The notes under the pieces: generated by a model
Told to the model about the DNA's origin: nothing
The model's input: only the letters and a program-made list of their open reading frames with translations
Databases searched by the model: none
Part shown: in pieces, positions 8,986 through 16,335 of the stretch
Layout of the letters: each line of letters begins with the position of its first letter
Numbering within the stretch: position 1 is the stretch's first letter
NCBI GenBank assembly: GCA_011390515.1
Contig: JAABSJ010000016.1
Coordinates: 1-49,454 of the forward strand
Direction of reading: 5' to 3'
Length of the DNA stretch: 49,454 nucleotides
Source: Oscillatoria sp.
Lineage (GTDB): Bacteria > Cyanobacteriota > Cyanobacteriia > Cyanobacteriales > Laspinemataceae
Translations under genes and position numbers: made by a program

Positions 8986-9382
8986 ACGCAAATCGCAAGG
9001 TTAAGGGGTTGGGGGATGTCCTCCGGCAGGCAGCCGAGGAGAGATGCAATAGAAGCCCCTGATGATAGGGGTAGTCTATAGATTACCATAATTACTCACC
9101 CTCAAGGAGCGATCGCCCTTCGATGGCTAATCCAGGTTCAGCAACCCTAGATTGACGGTCCTGGAATGGAAATCAGGCAACAGCCTGGGGAGATTTCACC
9201 GGGACAGTAGGTAGCAATTCGTATCTTTGATTACATTTTAGTTTATGTTAAGTATTGTGATGATAGTATTTACTCAAAAAAATGTTACATTTTTTAATAA
9301 AAATTAGGTTAAAACGGTATAAATTCACGCAGTAACTGAATTGAAAGTCGGGTTAAATCCGTAACAGACCTTTAAACAAAAC
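8986..9382. other. 397-bp divergent intergenic region
   Basis: This stretch separates the SNF2 gene (minus) from a small Cys-rich protein gene (plus). No gene or clear repeat is visible. The right part (9220-9330) is very A/T-rich and contains TATAAAT at 9318-9324, a possible -10 element for the plus-strand gene about 58 bases before its ATG. No good -35 hexamer is seen. Confidence 0.5.
9318..9324 (+). promoter_or_regulatory. Possible -10 box for the 9383 gene
   Basis: TATAAAT lies in an A/T-rich region 58 bases before the start codon. No convincing -35 hexamer is placed 16-18 bases upstream, so it may be an activator-dependent or extended promoter, or chance. Confidence 0.3.
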
Positions 9383-9652
9383 ATGGCTATGAACCCCTTA
9401 AATTCTTTAACGTCGTGCTGTCGAAATTGTCGTTACTATGAGCCGGAAGGAAGACGGGGTGGGGCTTGTCAGCAACTCAATGTTCCGGTTCAAGGAACCT
9501 GGAAATCCTGTTCTCTAGCTAGTCCAGCCTTTACTCCCTCTTGGAAAGCCCTGCAAGATCTGATCCAGTGGGAACGGGAAAACCTCGATCGCGCAACAGC
9601 AGCCAGTCTGACCCCTCCCGACCGTTCCAAAGCTGAAATGAGTCTCCGCTAG
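9383..9652 (+). CDS. Conserved small Cys-rich protein (putative zinc binder)
   Basis: An 89-aa protein without membrane segments. Four cysteines are arranged Cys13-x2-Cys16-x12-Cys29-x13-Cys43 (CRNCRYYEPEGRRGGAC and SCSLASPAF). This suggests a small zinc or metal site. I recall this pattern, with RYY.PEGRRGG and a W-K-x-C-x-L-A block, as conserved across cyanobacteria, but without assigned function. The C-terminal half is polar, probably helical. It is followed at 81 bases by a coiled-coil protein gene on the same strand. Confidence 0.75.
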   Translation: MAMNPLNSLTSCCRNCRYYEPEGRRGGACQQLNVPVQGTWKSCSLASPAFTPSWKALQDLIQWERENLDRATAASLTPPDRSKAEMSLR

Positions 9653-9733
9653 AACCACCTTTTAAACCCTCCGTTCAATCGATTGTTTCGGTTGTTCTGT
9701 ATTCTGGAAAAAGGAATTTACCCGATCCAGGAC

Positions 9734-10810
9734 ATGACCACCCCGAAAAATCTAAAACAGCAGTTCCATAAAATCGCCAATTTATTAGAACAAATTCAGA
9801 ATTTAGGTTTAGATTCTGAAGATGGAGAGACGAATTTTTTATCGTCTCTCCATCAATTTGAAACCGTCGCCCTTCCGTTTGAATTCGTGCAACAGGGAAT
9901 GGGACTCTGGGAGGCAATTTTTCCCCCAGAGGTGCTGGAATCCCTGGTTCAAGAGGATCCGGATACCTTAGAATCCTTGGCGATCGCCCTCAGTCAAACC
10001 CTGCAAACTCAACTGGCGATTTTAAACCCGTGGTTGCCGCTACTCACCACCCCTCCGGCATTAGCCGATAAAATCCGCGATCGCACCACCCAACTTCAGC
10101 AAATTACTACGGAAAAAGCTGAACTTTTAGCAGCATCGGAGACCCTATTCCATCGTGAATTAGAACTCCGTCAAGCGGGGGAAACGTTGCAGGATTCTCA
10201 ACAAACCCTTGCCGAACTTCAGGCGATTGAACAGGAATTAGCAACTACGAATTTAGAAGACTTACGCCGGGAGATTTCTACCCGACAAACTGCCCTAGAA
10301 CAGGACCGCAATCAGCTAGAAACCCTCAAACGGCAACAAGCAGAACTTGAGGCGGAAATTGCTGCAATCCAAGGACTGAATCACCAAATTTCCCGAGAAT
10401 TAGAGGGACTGCAACTGCGTCGTTCTCGCTTAGAAACCCGGACGCAACAACAAACCGCCCAACTGATTACCTTAACTGAGGCGGAACGACAACGCCTAGG
10501 AACCGCTTTACCGCCTTTGTTAGCGGAATTAGCAGAACAACAGTCCGCCTATCAGAATGCTCAAGGGGAATTATCTCAAGCCATTGCTGATTTTAATCGC
10601 TATCAACAACAAACCCATGAATTAATCACTCATTTAAACAGTCATTATCAAACTGATGTAGAATTAGGCCAAAAATTGCCGGTAAATCAACCCAAAATTG
10701 AGACAATAATCCAGAGGATTCAGGACAATTTAGCGGAATTGGACCAGGAACTCGCAATTGCTCAACAGCAGCATGAGCGATCGCAGGAAAAAACCATTGT
10801 CACCTTTTGA
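9734..10810 (+). CDS. Coiled-coil protein of unknown function
   Basis: A ~358-aa soluble protein. Residues 1-115 form a small N-terminal domain (KQQFHKIANLLEQIQNL, FVQQGMGLWEAIFPPEV). From about residue 120 to the end it is a long coiled coil rich in Gln, Glu, Leu and Arg (ELRQAGETLQDSQQTLAELQ, LETLKRQQAELEAEIAAIQG), resembling SMC or tropomyosin-like sequences with no ATPase. ATG 9734 is preferred over the in-frame TTG at 9683, which adds 17 unlike residues. A perfect 13-bp hairpin lies inside the coding sequence (9821-9854). I do not recognise a family. Confidence 0.75.
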   Translation: MTTPKNLKQQFHKIANLLEQIQNLGLDSEDGETNFLSSLHQFETVALPFEFVQQGMGLWEAIFPPEVLESLVQEDPDTLESLAIALSQTLQTQLAILNPWLPLLTTPPALADKIRDRTTQLQQITTEKAELLAASETLFHRELELRQAGETLQDSQQTLAELQAIEQELATTNLEDLRREISTRQTALEQDRNQLETLKRQQAELEAEIAAIQGLNHQISRELEGLQLRRSRLETRTQQQTAQLITLTEAERQRLGTALPPLLAELAEQQSAYQNAQGELSQAIADFNRYQQQTHELITHLNSHYQTDVELGQKLPVNQPKIETIIQRIQDNLAELDQELAIAQQQHERSQEKTIVTF

Positions 10811-10824
10811 GGGAGGATCCGGTT

Positions 10825-11808
10825 TCAACCGAGACGGGGTGAACCCAACCGACTCAGCAGCATCAGGGACCAAGGCAGGTTCAGATTGGGAACCAGGTTA
10901 GCATAGGGTCTCAATTCCGGGACGGCAAAGGGGAGGAGGAAGCGCAGGGACCGCAAGGACACCGGGGAGGTGCCATCTTCATCTACCAGTCCATACTGTT
11001 GCGCCACTTCTGCCACAATTTGCACCCGTCCGGTATGCTGCATCACAGTGGGGTCCGCAGCTAAGGCGGCGATCGCCCGTCCGGTGAGGAGGGGCGTTTC
11101 CCAGTTGTACCGTTCTCGGAACCCAGAAAATTGGCGATCGTCCGTCTCACTTGCCGCCATTTGATCCGCCATACTGGACATTTGTTCCGTTCCCACAATC
11201 CCCGGCCAAATCGAGAGGGAGGTGACATTATAGGGTTTGAGTTCCACTGCCATCTCTGCCGCGAGGCGATCGCAACCGGATTTCCCCACCCCATAAGGCA
11301 CTCCGAAAATATAAGACAGTCCTCCCCAAGAGGAAATCGTACAAATCAGCCCCTGCTGACGCGGCGTCATCATGCGCGCCGCCAACAAACTGGTCACATA
11401 GTGACTCCGTAGACCCACATTGTTACAAGCATCCCAAAAACTCGGTTCACTCTCCCAGAAGGGCCGACCCTGGGCATTGATTAAGGCTTGCACCCCAGCA
11501 TATACATTATTCACCAACAGGTCAAGGTGTCCGAAATCTGCTTGAATCCGGTCAAACAGCGATCGCACTTGGTCATCATCGCTATGGTCCACCTGCACAG
11601 GAATACATAGCCCGCCTGCCGCTTCCACTGCCGCTTCTGTCTCTCTCAGACTCCCAGAAAGTTCTCCCTCTCCAGTCGCCGGGTCCAGACTCCGCCCGGT
11701 GATATACACCGTCGCCCCCGCTTCCCCCAGTCCAATGGCGATGCCTTTCCCCAGGCCCCTTGTCGCCCCGGTGACAACTGTAACTTTGCCTTCAAGTGGT
11801 TTAGTCAT
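10825..11808 (-). CDS. Short-chain dehydrogenase/reductase (DHRS1-like)
   Basis: A 327-aa SDR oxidoreductase. It has the nucleotide-binding motif TGATRGLG (13-20) after a central beta strand, NNVYAG (100-105) in place of NNAG, Ser at ~160 (TISSWGG) and the catalytic pair Tyr172-x3-Lys176 (YGVGK). The segments SYIFGVPYGVGKSGCDRLAA and GRSLDPATGEG resemble human DHRS1 and bacterial relatives rather than FabG. The length, some 70 residues more than a classical SDR, fits that subfamily. The substrate cannot be told from sequence. It is convergent with the coiled-coil gene, with only 14 bases between. Confidence 0.85.
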   Translation of the reverse strand: MTKPLEGKVTVVTGATRGLGKGIAIGLGEAGATVYITGRSLDPATGEGELSGSLRETEAAVEAAGGLCIPVQVDHSDDDQVRSLFDRIQADFGHLDLLVNNVYAGVQALINAQGRPFWESEPSFWDACNNVGLRSHYVTSLLAARMMTPRQQGLICTISSWGGLSYIFGVPYGVGKSGCDRLAAEMAVELKPYNVTSLSIWPGIVGTEQMSSMADQMAASETDDRQFSGFRERYNWETPLLTGRAIAALAADPTVMQHTGRVQIVAEVAQQYGLVDEDGTSPVSLRSLRFLLPFAVPELRPYANLVPNLNLPWSLMLLSRLGSPRLG

Positions 11809-11876
11809 GATGAATTGATGATGATTTGGCTTATGAATTTCTGAATTAATGAATCATTTTACTACAAGTAGCAATT

Positions 11877-11923
11877 GTAGGGTGGGCACGGCCCACCTTG
11901 TAGGTGGGCCGTGCCCACCCTAC
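11877..11923. repeat. Perfect 21-bp inverted repeat (REP-like hairpin)
   Basis: Arm 11877-11897 (GTAGGGTGGGCACGGCCCAC then C) is perfectly complementary to arm 11903-11923, with loop TTGTA. It lies between two divergent genes, so it is not their terminator. The core GTAGGGTGGGCA recurs in another hairpin at 17836-17890, which makes it a dispersed family. Confidence 0.8.
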
Positions 11924-12055
11924 TACTATTTTGATAAGGCATCTTCGCCAACGCGCTGATTCCCGGATGGTTTATAATAGAATTGCGATCGGCTGTCAAT
12001 TTTCTAACAAGTTGCTGAACACAACCCGGCGAAGTTGTCATTTTATTCCTAAATT

Positions 12056-12469
12056 ATGCTACAAATTTCCAACACCGTCAGTATCCTAGAAAACGAAATT
12101 CAAATTAGTGCGGTTCGTTCTCAAGGGGCGGGAGGGCAAAATGTCAATAAGGTGGCAACCGCGATTCATTTGCGTTTTGATATCAAAGCATCCTCCCTGC
12201 CGGAACGTTACAAAAATCGCCTATTGAGTCGAAGCGATCATCGGATTACCCAAGATGGGGTAATTATTATCAAGGCTCAAGAATCTCGCAGTCAGTTAGA
12301 AAACCGCCAGGAAGCTATGACGCGGTTGCAAGAGTTGATTAAAAGTGCTGTGGTTGTGCCGAAAAAGCGTTTTAAAAGTAAACCCACGCGCAGTTCTCAG
12401 CGCAAACGTCTGGACAGCAAAACGAAGCGGGGACAGATTAAAGCGATGAGACGGAATGTGATGGATTAA
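12056..12469 (+). CDS. arfB: Alternative ribosome-rescue factor ArfB (peptidyl-tRNA hydrolase)
   Basis: A 137-aa release-factor-like hydrolase that frees stalled ribosomes by cutting peptidyl-tRNA. The catalytic GGQ motif is at residues 26-28 (RSQGAGGQNVNKVATAIHLR), and the basic C-terminal tail (KKRFKSKPTRSSQRKRLDSKTKRG) is the part that enters the empty mRNA channel in ArfB/YaeJ. There is no codon-recognition domain, which separates it from RF1 and RF2. The length agrees with the family (~140 aa). It is a single gene, with a pair of hairpin repeats just downstream. Confidence 0.95.
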   Translation: MLQISNTVSILENEIQISAVRSQGAGGQNVNKVATAIHLRFDIKASSLPERYKNRLLSRSDHRITQDGVIIIKAQESRSQLENRQEAMTRLQELIKSAVVVPKKRFKSKPTRSSQRKRLDSKTKRGQIKAMRRNVMD

Positions 12470-12480
12470 TCATTTTTTTG

Positions 12481-12573
12481 CGGGCGATTCTCGAATCGCC
12501 CCTACAGGTTGGGTTCGGGTTGCAAAGACAGGGGATTTCGGGCGATTCTCGAATCGCCCCTACAGATTGGGTT
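12481..12573. repeat. Two direct copies of a 35-bp hairpin repeat after arfB
   Basis: Copies at 12481-12515 and 12539-12573 share GGGCGATTCTCGAATCGCCC and then CTACAG.TTGGGTT. Each forms a 9-bp stem. A related hairpin, with GCGATTCGCGAATCGC at its centre, lies at 21777-21812. The second copy runs into TTTTTT, so it may terminate arfB. Confidence 0.75.
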
Positions 12574-12607
12574 TTTTCTCTTCAAAGAAAGCGTAAGTTA
12601 TGCTTGA

Positions 12608-12853
12608 TTAAGACCGAGGTTTTTCGGAAGGGCCAAAGCGTTGTAGCAACTCTTCCCGAGAAAGGGTTAATAACAACGGCATGAATTCTTCACGGGGTAA
12701 CTGCAATAATACCTCGATAATGGAAGCGAGTTCCTCATCAATTGAACCAAATCGAAATTTTAGGATTTCTTTAACCCATTGCTTTCGTTCTTGTTGGATG
12801 CCTTCTTGTAATGCTTCTTCTCTCTGCTGTAAATAAGCGGGTGAGAATTTCAT
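12608..12853 (-). CDS. Stand-alone C-terminal domain paralogue of the neighbouring DUF4351 protein
   Basis: An ~81-aa protein nearly co-linear with the last 76 residues of the neighbouring 297-aa protein: FSPAYLQQREEALQEGIQQ against LSPAYLQLREEAVQEGIQQ, then FRFGSIDEELASIIE and LSREELLQRFG. I start it at ATG 12853, with GGGAG six bases upstream, the same spacing as the internal site of the larger gene. The frame is open to an ATG at 12919, which lies in a hairpin loop and would add 22 unrelated residues. It may be a remnant of a duplicated gene or a functional small regulator made of the C-terminal domain alone. Confidence 0.65.
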   Translation of the reverse strand: MKFSPAYLQQREEALQEGIQQERKQWVKEILKFRFGSIDEELASIIEVLLQLPREEFMPLLLTLSREELLQRFGPSEKPRS

Positions 12854-12903
12854 GATGAACTCCCGTGCAAGCAAGATGGATTGGGGGGATAATTTTCCCC
12901 ATT

Positions 12904-12940
12904 TAATATTGAGGGGCATTAGTTTAGCCCCTCAATATTA
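12904..12940. repeat. 14-bp perfect inverted repeat between the DUF4351 copies
   Basis: TAATATTGAGGGGC (12904-12917) pairs perfectly with GCCCCTCAATATTA (12927-12940), with a nine-base loop. It starts five bases beyond the stop of the larger gene (minus strand), where it can end or protect that transcript. It could also mark the duplication joint. Confidence 0.75.
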
Positions 12941-12945
12941 GGTTA

Positions 12946-13839
12946 CTATGACCGGCCAAAGCGTTGCAGTAACTCTTCCCGAGAAAGGTTTAATAACAAC
13001 GAAATTAATTCTTCATCGGATACCTGCAATGATGCCTCAATAATGGAAGTGAGTTCTTCATCAATCGAACCAAAGCGAGACTTGAGAATATTTTGAACTG
13101 TTTTCTTCCGCTGTTGTTGGATACCTTCCTGTACTGCTTCTTCTCGCAACTGTAGATAAGCTGGTGATAAGTTCATAATTAACTCCTGATTTTCTTGATT
13201 TGGATTTTGCCTGAGTTGGACGTTGACGCGCCAGTTGGACAGAATTTCTAACAGGTTGCGCCGGAATGGATGTCCCTGGGGTAGAGAGAGTAATTCATTC
13301 ACGGCTTGTTGTTGGGTGGCCCCTCTTCCTAAGACTCGCAACCATAAGGTATTCAGGTTGGCGGGGAGTTGGTCGATCGCCACTAATGCTGTCTTCTCAA
13401 ATTCTGGCATAAAATAAATCCCTGATATCCAGTTCCCTGACTGATCCAGTTGTGCGCCAAATCCGTTCACCAGTCTTTCGGAACAGGAGGGGGACAATAC
13501 CCAGAGTCGGGGTAAGTCGGATTCACCGAGGGAGTTTTTCTCCCGTCGCGCTTGTCGCAAGAGGTCCCCTTGCAGGGAGTAGAGTTTGAGTTTACAGGTC
13601 CTAATCTCTACTGGGGTGGGAGGGTTTCTAAAAACTTCAAACAAGCCGGTTGTGCTTGCCATTTGTCCTAGAACTCCCAGGGTTTCTGGCGCAGTGGAGG
13701 GGGTGGCAGCAGGGACGAAATAGACATCGATTTGTCGCACTTCGCTGGGAACGTCCCGACTGGTTTGGACTTGTCCCAGATAGGCTAATAACTCCTCTAA
13801 ATATTGTTTCGCAAATTGGTCATGAGCAGTTCGGGTCAT
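12946..13839 (-). CDS. DUF4351-type protein, Rpn/PD-(D/E)XK-like (predicted)
   Basis: A 297-aa cytoplasmic protein. The N-terminus MTRTAHDQFAKQYLEELLA and the following RQIDVYFVP resemble the HD..FK and D-strand elements of Rpn/PD-(D/E)XK transposase-related nucleases; a clear E-x-K is not visible (VEIRTCKLKL instead), so activity is uncertain. Residues 222-297 are a C-terminal domain ending LSREELLQRFGRS, the DUF4351-like part. Met222 is preceded by AGGAG with a six-base spacer (minus strand, ATG at 13176-13174), so a separate 76-aa protein could be made from inside the gene. A free-standing homologue of this domain lies just downstream. Confidence 0.75.
   Translation of the reverse strand: MTRTAHDQFAKQYLEELLAYLGQVQTSRDVPSEVRQIDVYFVPAATPSTAPETLGVLGQMASTTGLFEVFRNPPTPVEIRTCKLKLYSLQGDLLRQARREKNSLGESDLPRLWVLSPSCSERLVNGFGAQLDQSGNWISGIYFMPEFEKTALVAIDQLPANLNTLWLRVLGRGATQQQAVNELLSLPQGHPFRRNLLEILSNWRVNVQLRQNPNQENQELIMNLSPAYLQLREEAVQEGIQQQRKKTVQNILKSRFGSIDEELTSIIEASLQVSDEELISLLLNLSREELLQRFGRS
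13174..13187 (-). promoter_or_regulatory. Internal Shine-Dalgarno and ATG in the DUF4351 gene
   Basis: On the minus strand the bases read AGGAGTTAATTATG: an ideal AGGAG, six-base spacer and ATG (codon 222, in frame). The same arrangement, GGGAGTTCATCATG, starts the neighbouring short paralogue. This supports independent translation of the C-terminal domain. Confidence 0.5.
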
Positions 13840-13935
13840 GATTCGGTTTGATTGCGGATATCCCTGATATTGATAATAGGAGTGCGTTGGAAAAGCCTCT
13901 ACACTCCTATTATTATAAACTACTTTTTACCCCTG

Positions 13936-14577
13936 TTAGGACAAAGTTAAGCCTATCCCTTTTTGATTGAATTCTTCTACGGTTTGTTGCGAGAGTTGGT
14001 GGGAGGAAATGGCTCTTAACATGGCGAGGGGTAGGGTTAAGTGATGGGCCCCGGCTTGTAAGGAGGCAGCGGCTTCTTCTGGGGATTTAATGCTGGCGGC
14101 GAGAATTTCTACGTCGCTGCCTTTGAGAACATCTGCCATCGATCGCACTAAGGCAATGCCATCCCCTAATAATCGGGTGGCGCGGTTGACGTAGGCGATC
14201 GCCATTTTTGCCCCCGCTTCCTTTGCCACGGCAGCTTGAGCAGCACTATAAATCGCCGTCACGGAACAAGGTATGTCTGGGGATAGATGCGCGACGACTT
14301 CAAAGCCAACCGGGGTGGCTGGAACTTTTAAAATGGTGCGATCGCCTATCAAATCCCGCGCTGTTTGGCCTTCTTTGACCATGCCATCAAAATCCGACGC
14401 CGTAAGCTGGTAAAATAATGGCCCCGATGTGAGGGTAACCAATTTTTTCAAAGTCTCCTCGGGAGACAACTCACTGGTTGCCAATAAAGTCGGATTGGTG
14501 GTGATTCCCTTCACCCAGCCCATTTTTTGGGCCAGTTCTGCGTCGGAGGCGATCGCTGAATCTAAATAAATTGCCAT
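13936..14577 (-). CDS. Transaldolase-family protein (fructose-6-phosphate aldolase-like)
   Basis: A ~213-aa class I aldolase of the short transaldolase/FSA type, much shorter than the ~330-390-aa classical transaldolase. The Schiff-base lysine is Lys84 in TILKVPATPVGFE. Other family blocks are GWVKGITTNPTLL (20-32) and the C-terminal barrel strand HHLTLPLAML. It would act on sugar phosphates in the cytoplasm, as transaldolase or as an aldolase. I start at ATG 14577; an upstream in-frame ATG at 14601 adds eight residues but falls over a possible -10 box. The exact substrate cannot be read. Confidence 0.88.
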   Translation of the reverse strand: MAIYLDSAIASDAELAQKMGWVKGITTNPTLLATSELSPEETLKKLVTLTSGPLFYQLTASDFDGMVKEGQTARDLIGDRTILKVPATPVGFEVVAHLSPDIPCSVTAIYSAAQAAVAKEAGAKMAIAYVNRATRLLGDGIALVRSMADVLKGSDVEILAASIKSPEEAAASLQAGAHHLTLPLAMLRAISSHQLSQQTVEEFNQKGIGLTLS

Positions 14578-14605
14578 GATTTTTTTCCCGTTCAGTTCCA
14601 TCCCA

Positions 14606-14635
14606 AAAATACGGGAAATTGGCTACGCTTGACAA
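14606..14635 (-). promoter_or_regulatory. Possible sigma70 promoter for the transaldolase-like gene
   Basis: On the minus strand TTGTCA (complement of 14630-14635) is followed after 18 bases by TATTTT (complement of 14606-14611). Transcription would begin near 14599, which agrees with a start at ATG 14577. Confidence 0.3.
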
Positions 14636-14759
14636 TGGACTATAGCGATTCGGTGGACTGATGAGGTACTTTTCAAAGCCCCTCTCCCGTTCTGGGAGAG
14701 GGGTTTGGGGTGAGGGTAGTACATTATGGACATGAGAACCGCTACGCTTGACAATGGAC
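14622..14759. mobile_element. MITE-like element, family B, flanked by a 19-bp direct repeat
   Basis: The element at 14641-14744 begins TATAGCGATTC and ends GAGAACCGCTA, inverted ends of the type TATAGCRGTTC. It holds the hairpin CCCCTCTCCC/GGGAGAGGGG (near 14680-14703). The same ends and interior recur at 37011-37115 in opposite orientation. The repeat GCTACGCTTGACAATGGAC stands at 14622-14640 and again at 14741-14759, partly overlapping the element end. No transposase is encoded. Confidence 0.65.
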
Positions 14760-14780
14760 CATACCCCCAACCCTAACCCC

Positions 14781-15380
14781 ATGACTTTACTGAACTTAGC
14801 CGAACTTTGTCCCATCACCCGCACTCTCGGTCCGGGTCAGCGGTTTGCGATTTGGGTGCAAGGCTGTTGTTTTAACTGTTCCGGTTGTATCTCTCCGGAT
14901 TGGATTCCCCAGGTGGCGGGGACTGGGGTGGAACCACGACGGTTGGCGGAAACGATTTTATCGGTTCCCAGGACGGAAGGATTAACGGTGTCTGGGGGAG
15001 AACCGATGTTACAGGCGCAGGCACTGAGTGAATTATTTGCACTTTTGGCAGAGGTGGATTATTCGATTATCTGCTATACCGGGTTTACCTTAGAACAGTT
15101 ACAGGCCAAGTCTGACCCGGCGATCGCCCGAGTCCTGTCGCAAATTGATGTGTTAATTGATGGACTGTATATTCCAGAACTCAACGATAACCAAGGGTGG
15201 CGCGGTTCTGCCAATCAAAGGGTGCATTTTCTCACCCCTCGGTTGTTAGCTGACGCGAGTGCCTTTTCTTCTCGTCGGCGCGATGTAGAAATTCACTTGC
15301 GAAATGATTCGGCGTTGATGGTGGGTGTACCGCCTCGCCATTTCTCTGATACCTTTAAACAGGTCATTGATAATAGTTGA
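14781..15380 (+). CDS. Radical SAM activase (NrdG/PflA-like 4Fe-4S protein)
   Basis: A ~199-aa radical SAM protein. The cluster motif C-x3-C-x2-C is seen in VQGCCFNCSGC (Cys29, Cys33 and Cys36 from this start). The glycine-rich SAM element is VSGGEPMLQAQ, and CYTGFTLEQL and DVLIDGLY follow as in NrdG, the activating enzyme of anaerobic ribonucleotide reductase. No class III reductase gene is seen nearby, so the partner is unknown. ATG 14781 is chosen because conserved sequence starts there (MTLLNLAELCPITRTLGPGQ); an ATG at 14754 is possible. The upstream 19-bp repeat overlaps the region before it. Confidence 0.85.
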   Translation: MTLLNLAELCPITRTLGPGQRFAIWVQGCCFNCSGCISPDWIPQVAGTGVEPRRLAETILSVPRTEGLTVSGGEPMLQAQALSELFALLAEVDYSIICYTGFTLEQLQAKSDPAIARVLSQIDVLIDGLYIPELNDNQGWRGSANQRVHFLTPRLLADASAFSSRRRDVEIHLRNDSALMVGVPPRHFSDTFKQVIDNS

Positions 15381-15391
15381 GAGCAAGGATT

Positions 15392-16165
15392 ATGGTGTCG
15401 CTCAAAGGTAAAATTGTGTTGATTACGGGTGCGAGTAGTGGGATTGGGGCCGCTTGCGCCGAACTGTTGGCCCAGGCGGGTGCGAATTTGATTTTAGCGG
15501 CGCGGCGTTTGGAACGGGTGCAGGCGTTAGGAACTCAACTGGAGCAACAGTATCAGATTCAGACTCATGTTTTGGGGTTGGATGTTTGCGATCGCCAAGC
15601 GGTTGATGCTACCTTGTCCAATCTTCCGGACCCTTGGAATCAGATTGATATTTTAGTCAACAATGCGGGTTTGAGTCGGGGATTATCCAAACTCCATGAA
15701 GGCAGTATCGACGACTGGGAGGAAATGCTGGATACCAATGTCAAGGGACTGCTGTATGTGACGCGGGCGGTAGTCCCCGGGATGGTAGAACGGCAATCCG
15801 GTCATGTGGTGAATATTGGCTCGATCGCCGGTCGAGTGGCCTATCCGGGGGGGAATGTGTACTGTGCCTCGAAAGCGGCAGTCAGGGCGATTTCTGACGG
15901 TTTGAAGCAAGATTTAATCGGGACTCCGGTGCGGGTGACGGAAATTGAACCGGGTTTAGTGGAAACGGAATTTAGTTTGGTGCGTTTTCATGGCGACTGC
16001 GATCGCGCCGAAAAGGTATATCAGGATTTAACCCCCCTCACCGGGGAGGATATAGCGGATTTAGTCCGGTTTTGCGTGACTCGACCCCCCCATGTGAATA
16101 TTAGTGAACTGTTGGTGGTGCCCGTGGATCAGGCCAATGCTACCCTGGTTCATCGGCGACGTTAA
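15392..16165 (+). CDS. Short-chain dehydrogenase (YdfG-like)
   Basis: A 257-aa classical SDR with TGASSGIG (12-19), NNAG (90-93), Ser144 (NIGSIAG), and Tyr157-x3-Lys161 (YCASK). The run PGLVETEFSLVRFHGD is characteristic of the YdfG group of NADP-dependent 3-hydroxy acid or serine/allo-threonine dehydrogenases. Substrate specificity is inferred from that resemblance only. ATG 15392 has AAGGA six bases upstream and is preferred to the in-frame alternatives at 15377. It follows the radical SAM gene by 11 bases, so the two may be co-transcribed. Confidence 0.9.
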   Translation: MVSLKGKIVLITGASSGIGAACAELLAQAGANLILAARRLERVQALGTQLEQQYQIQTHVLGLDVCDRQAVDATLSNLPDPWNQIDILVNNAGLSRGLSKLHEGSIDDWEEMLDTNVKGLLYVTRAVVPGMVERQSGHVVNIGSIAGRVAYPGGNVYCASKAAVRAISDGLKQDLIGTPVRVTEIEPGLVETEFSLVRFHGDCDRAEKVYQDLTPLTGEDIADLVRFCVTRPPHVNISELLVVPVDQANATLVHRRR

Positions 16166-16335
16166 ACTTAAAAAGATGCGCTTGAAGGACAGACGACGGA
16201 TGCAATCTACGACTCATGGTGACGGGTTAACTATCGCCCAATTCCGGGCGTTATTCCAGGCAAACCGACGCTCAACGGGGCGAGGGTTGAGCATTGCGGT
16301 GATTTGTGGCCTACCGGATCTTGGGGAATAGTATC

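Noticed and set aside
14748..14780. Upstream TTG/ATG starts for the radical SAM protein
   Set aside because: The added residues (DHTPNPNP) are derived from the element-flanking repeat and are not conserved-looking.
4988..16165. A canonical defence island (restriction, CBASS, retron, DISARM or similar)
   Set aside because: Apart from the SNF2/SWIM pair and the DUF4351 proteins there are no methylase, nuclease, reverse transcriptase or cyclase genes.
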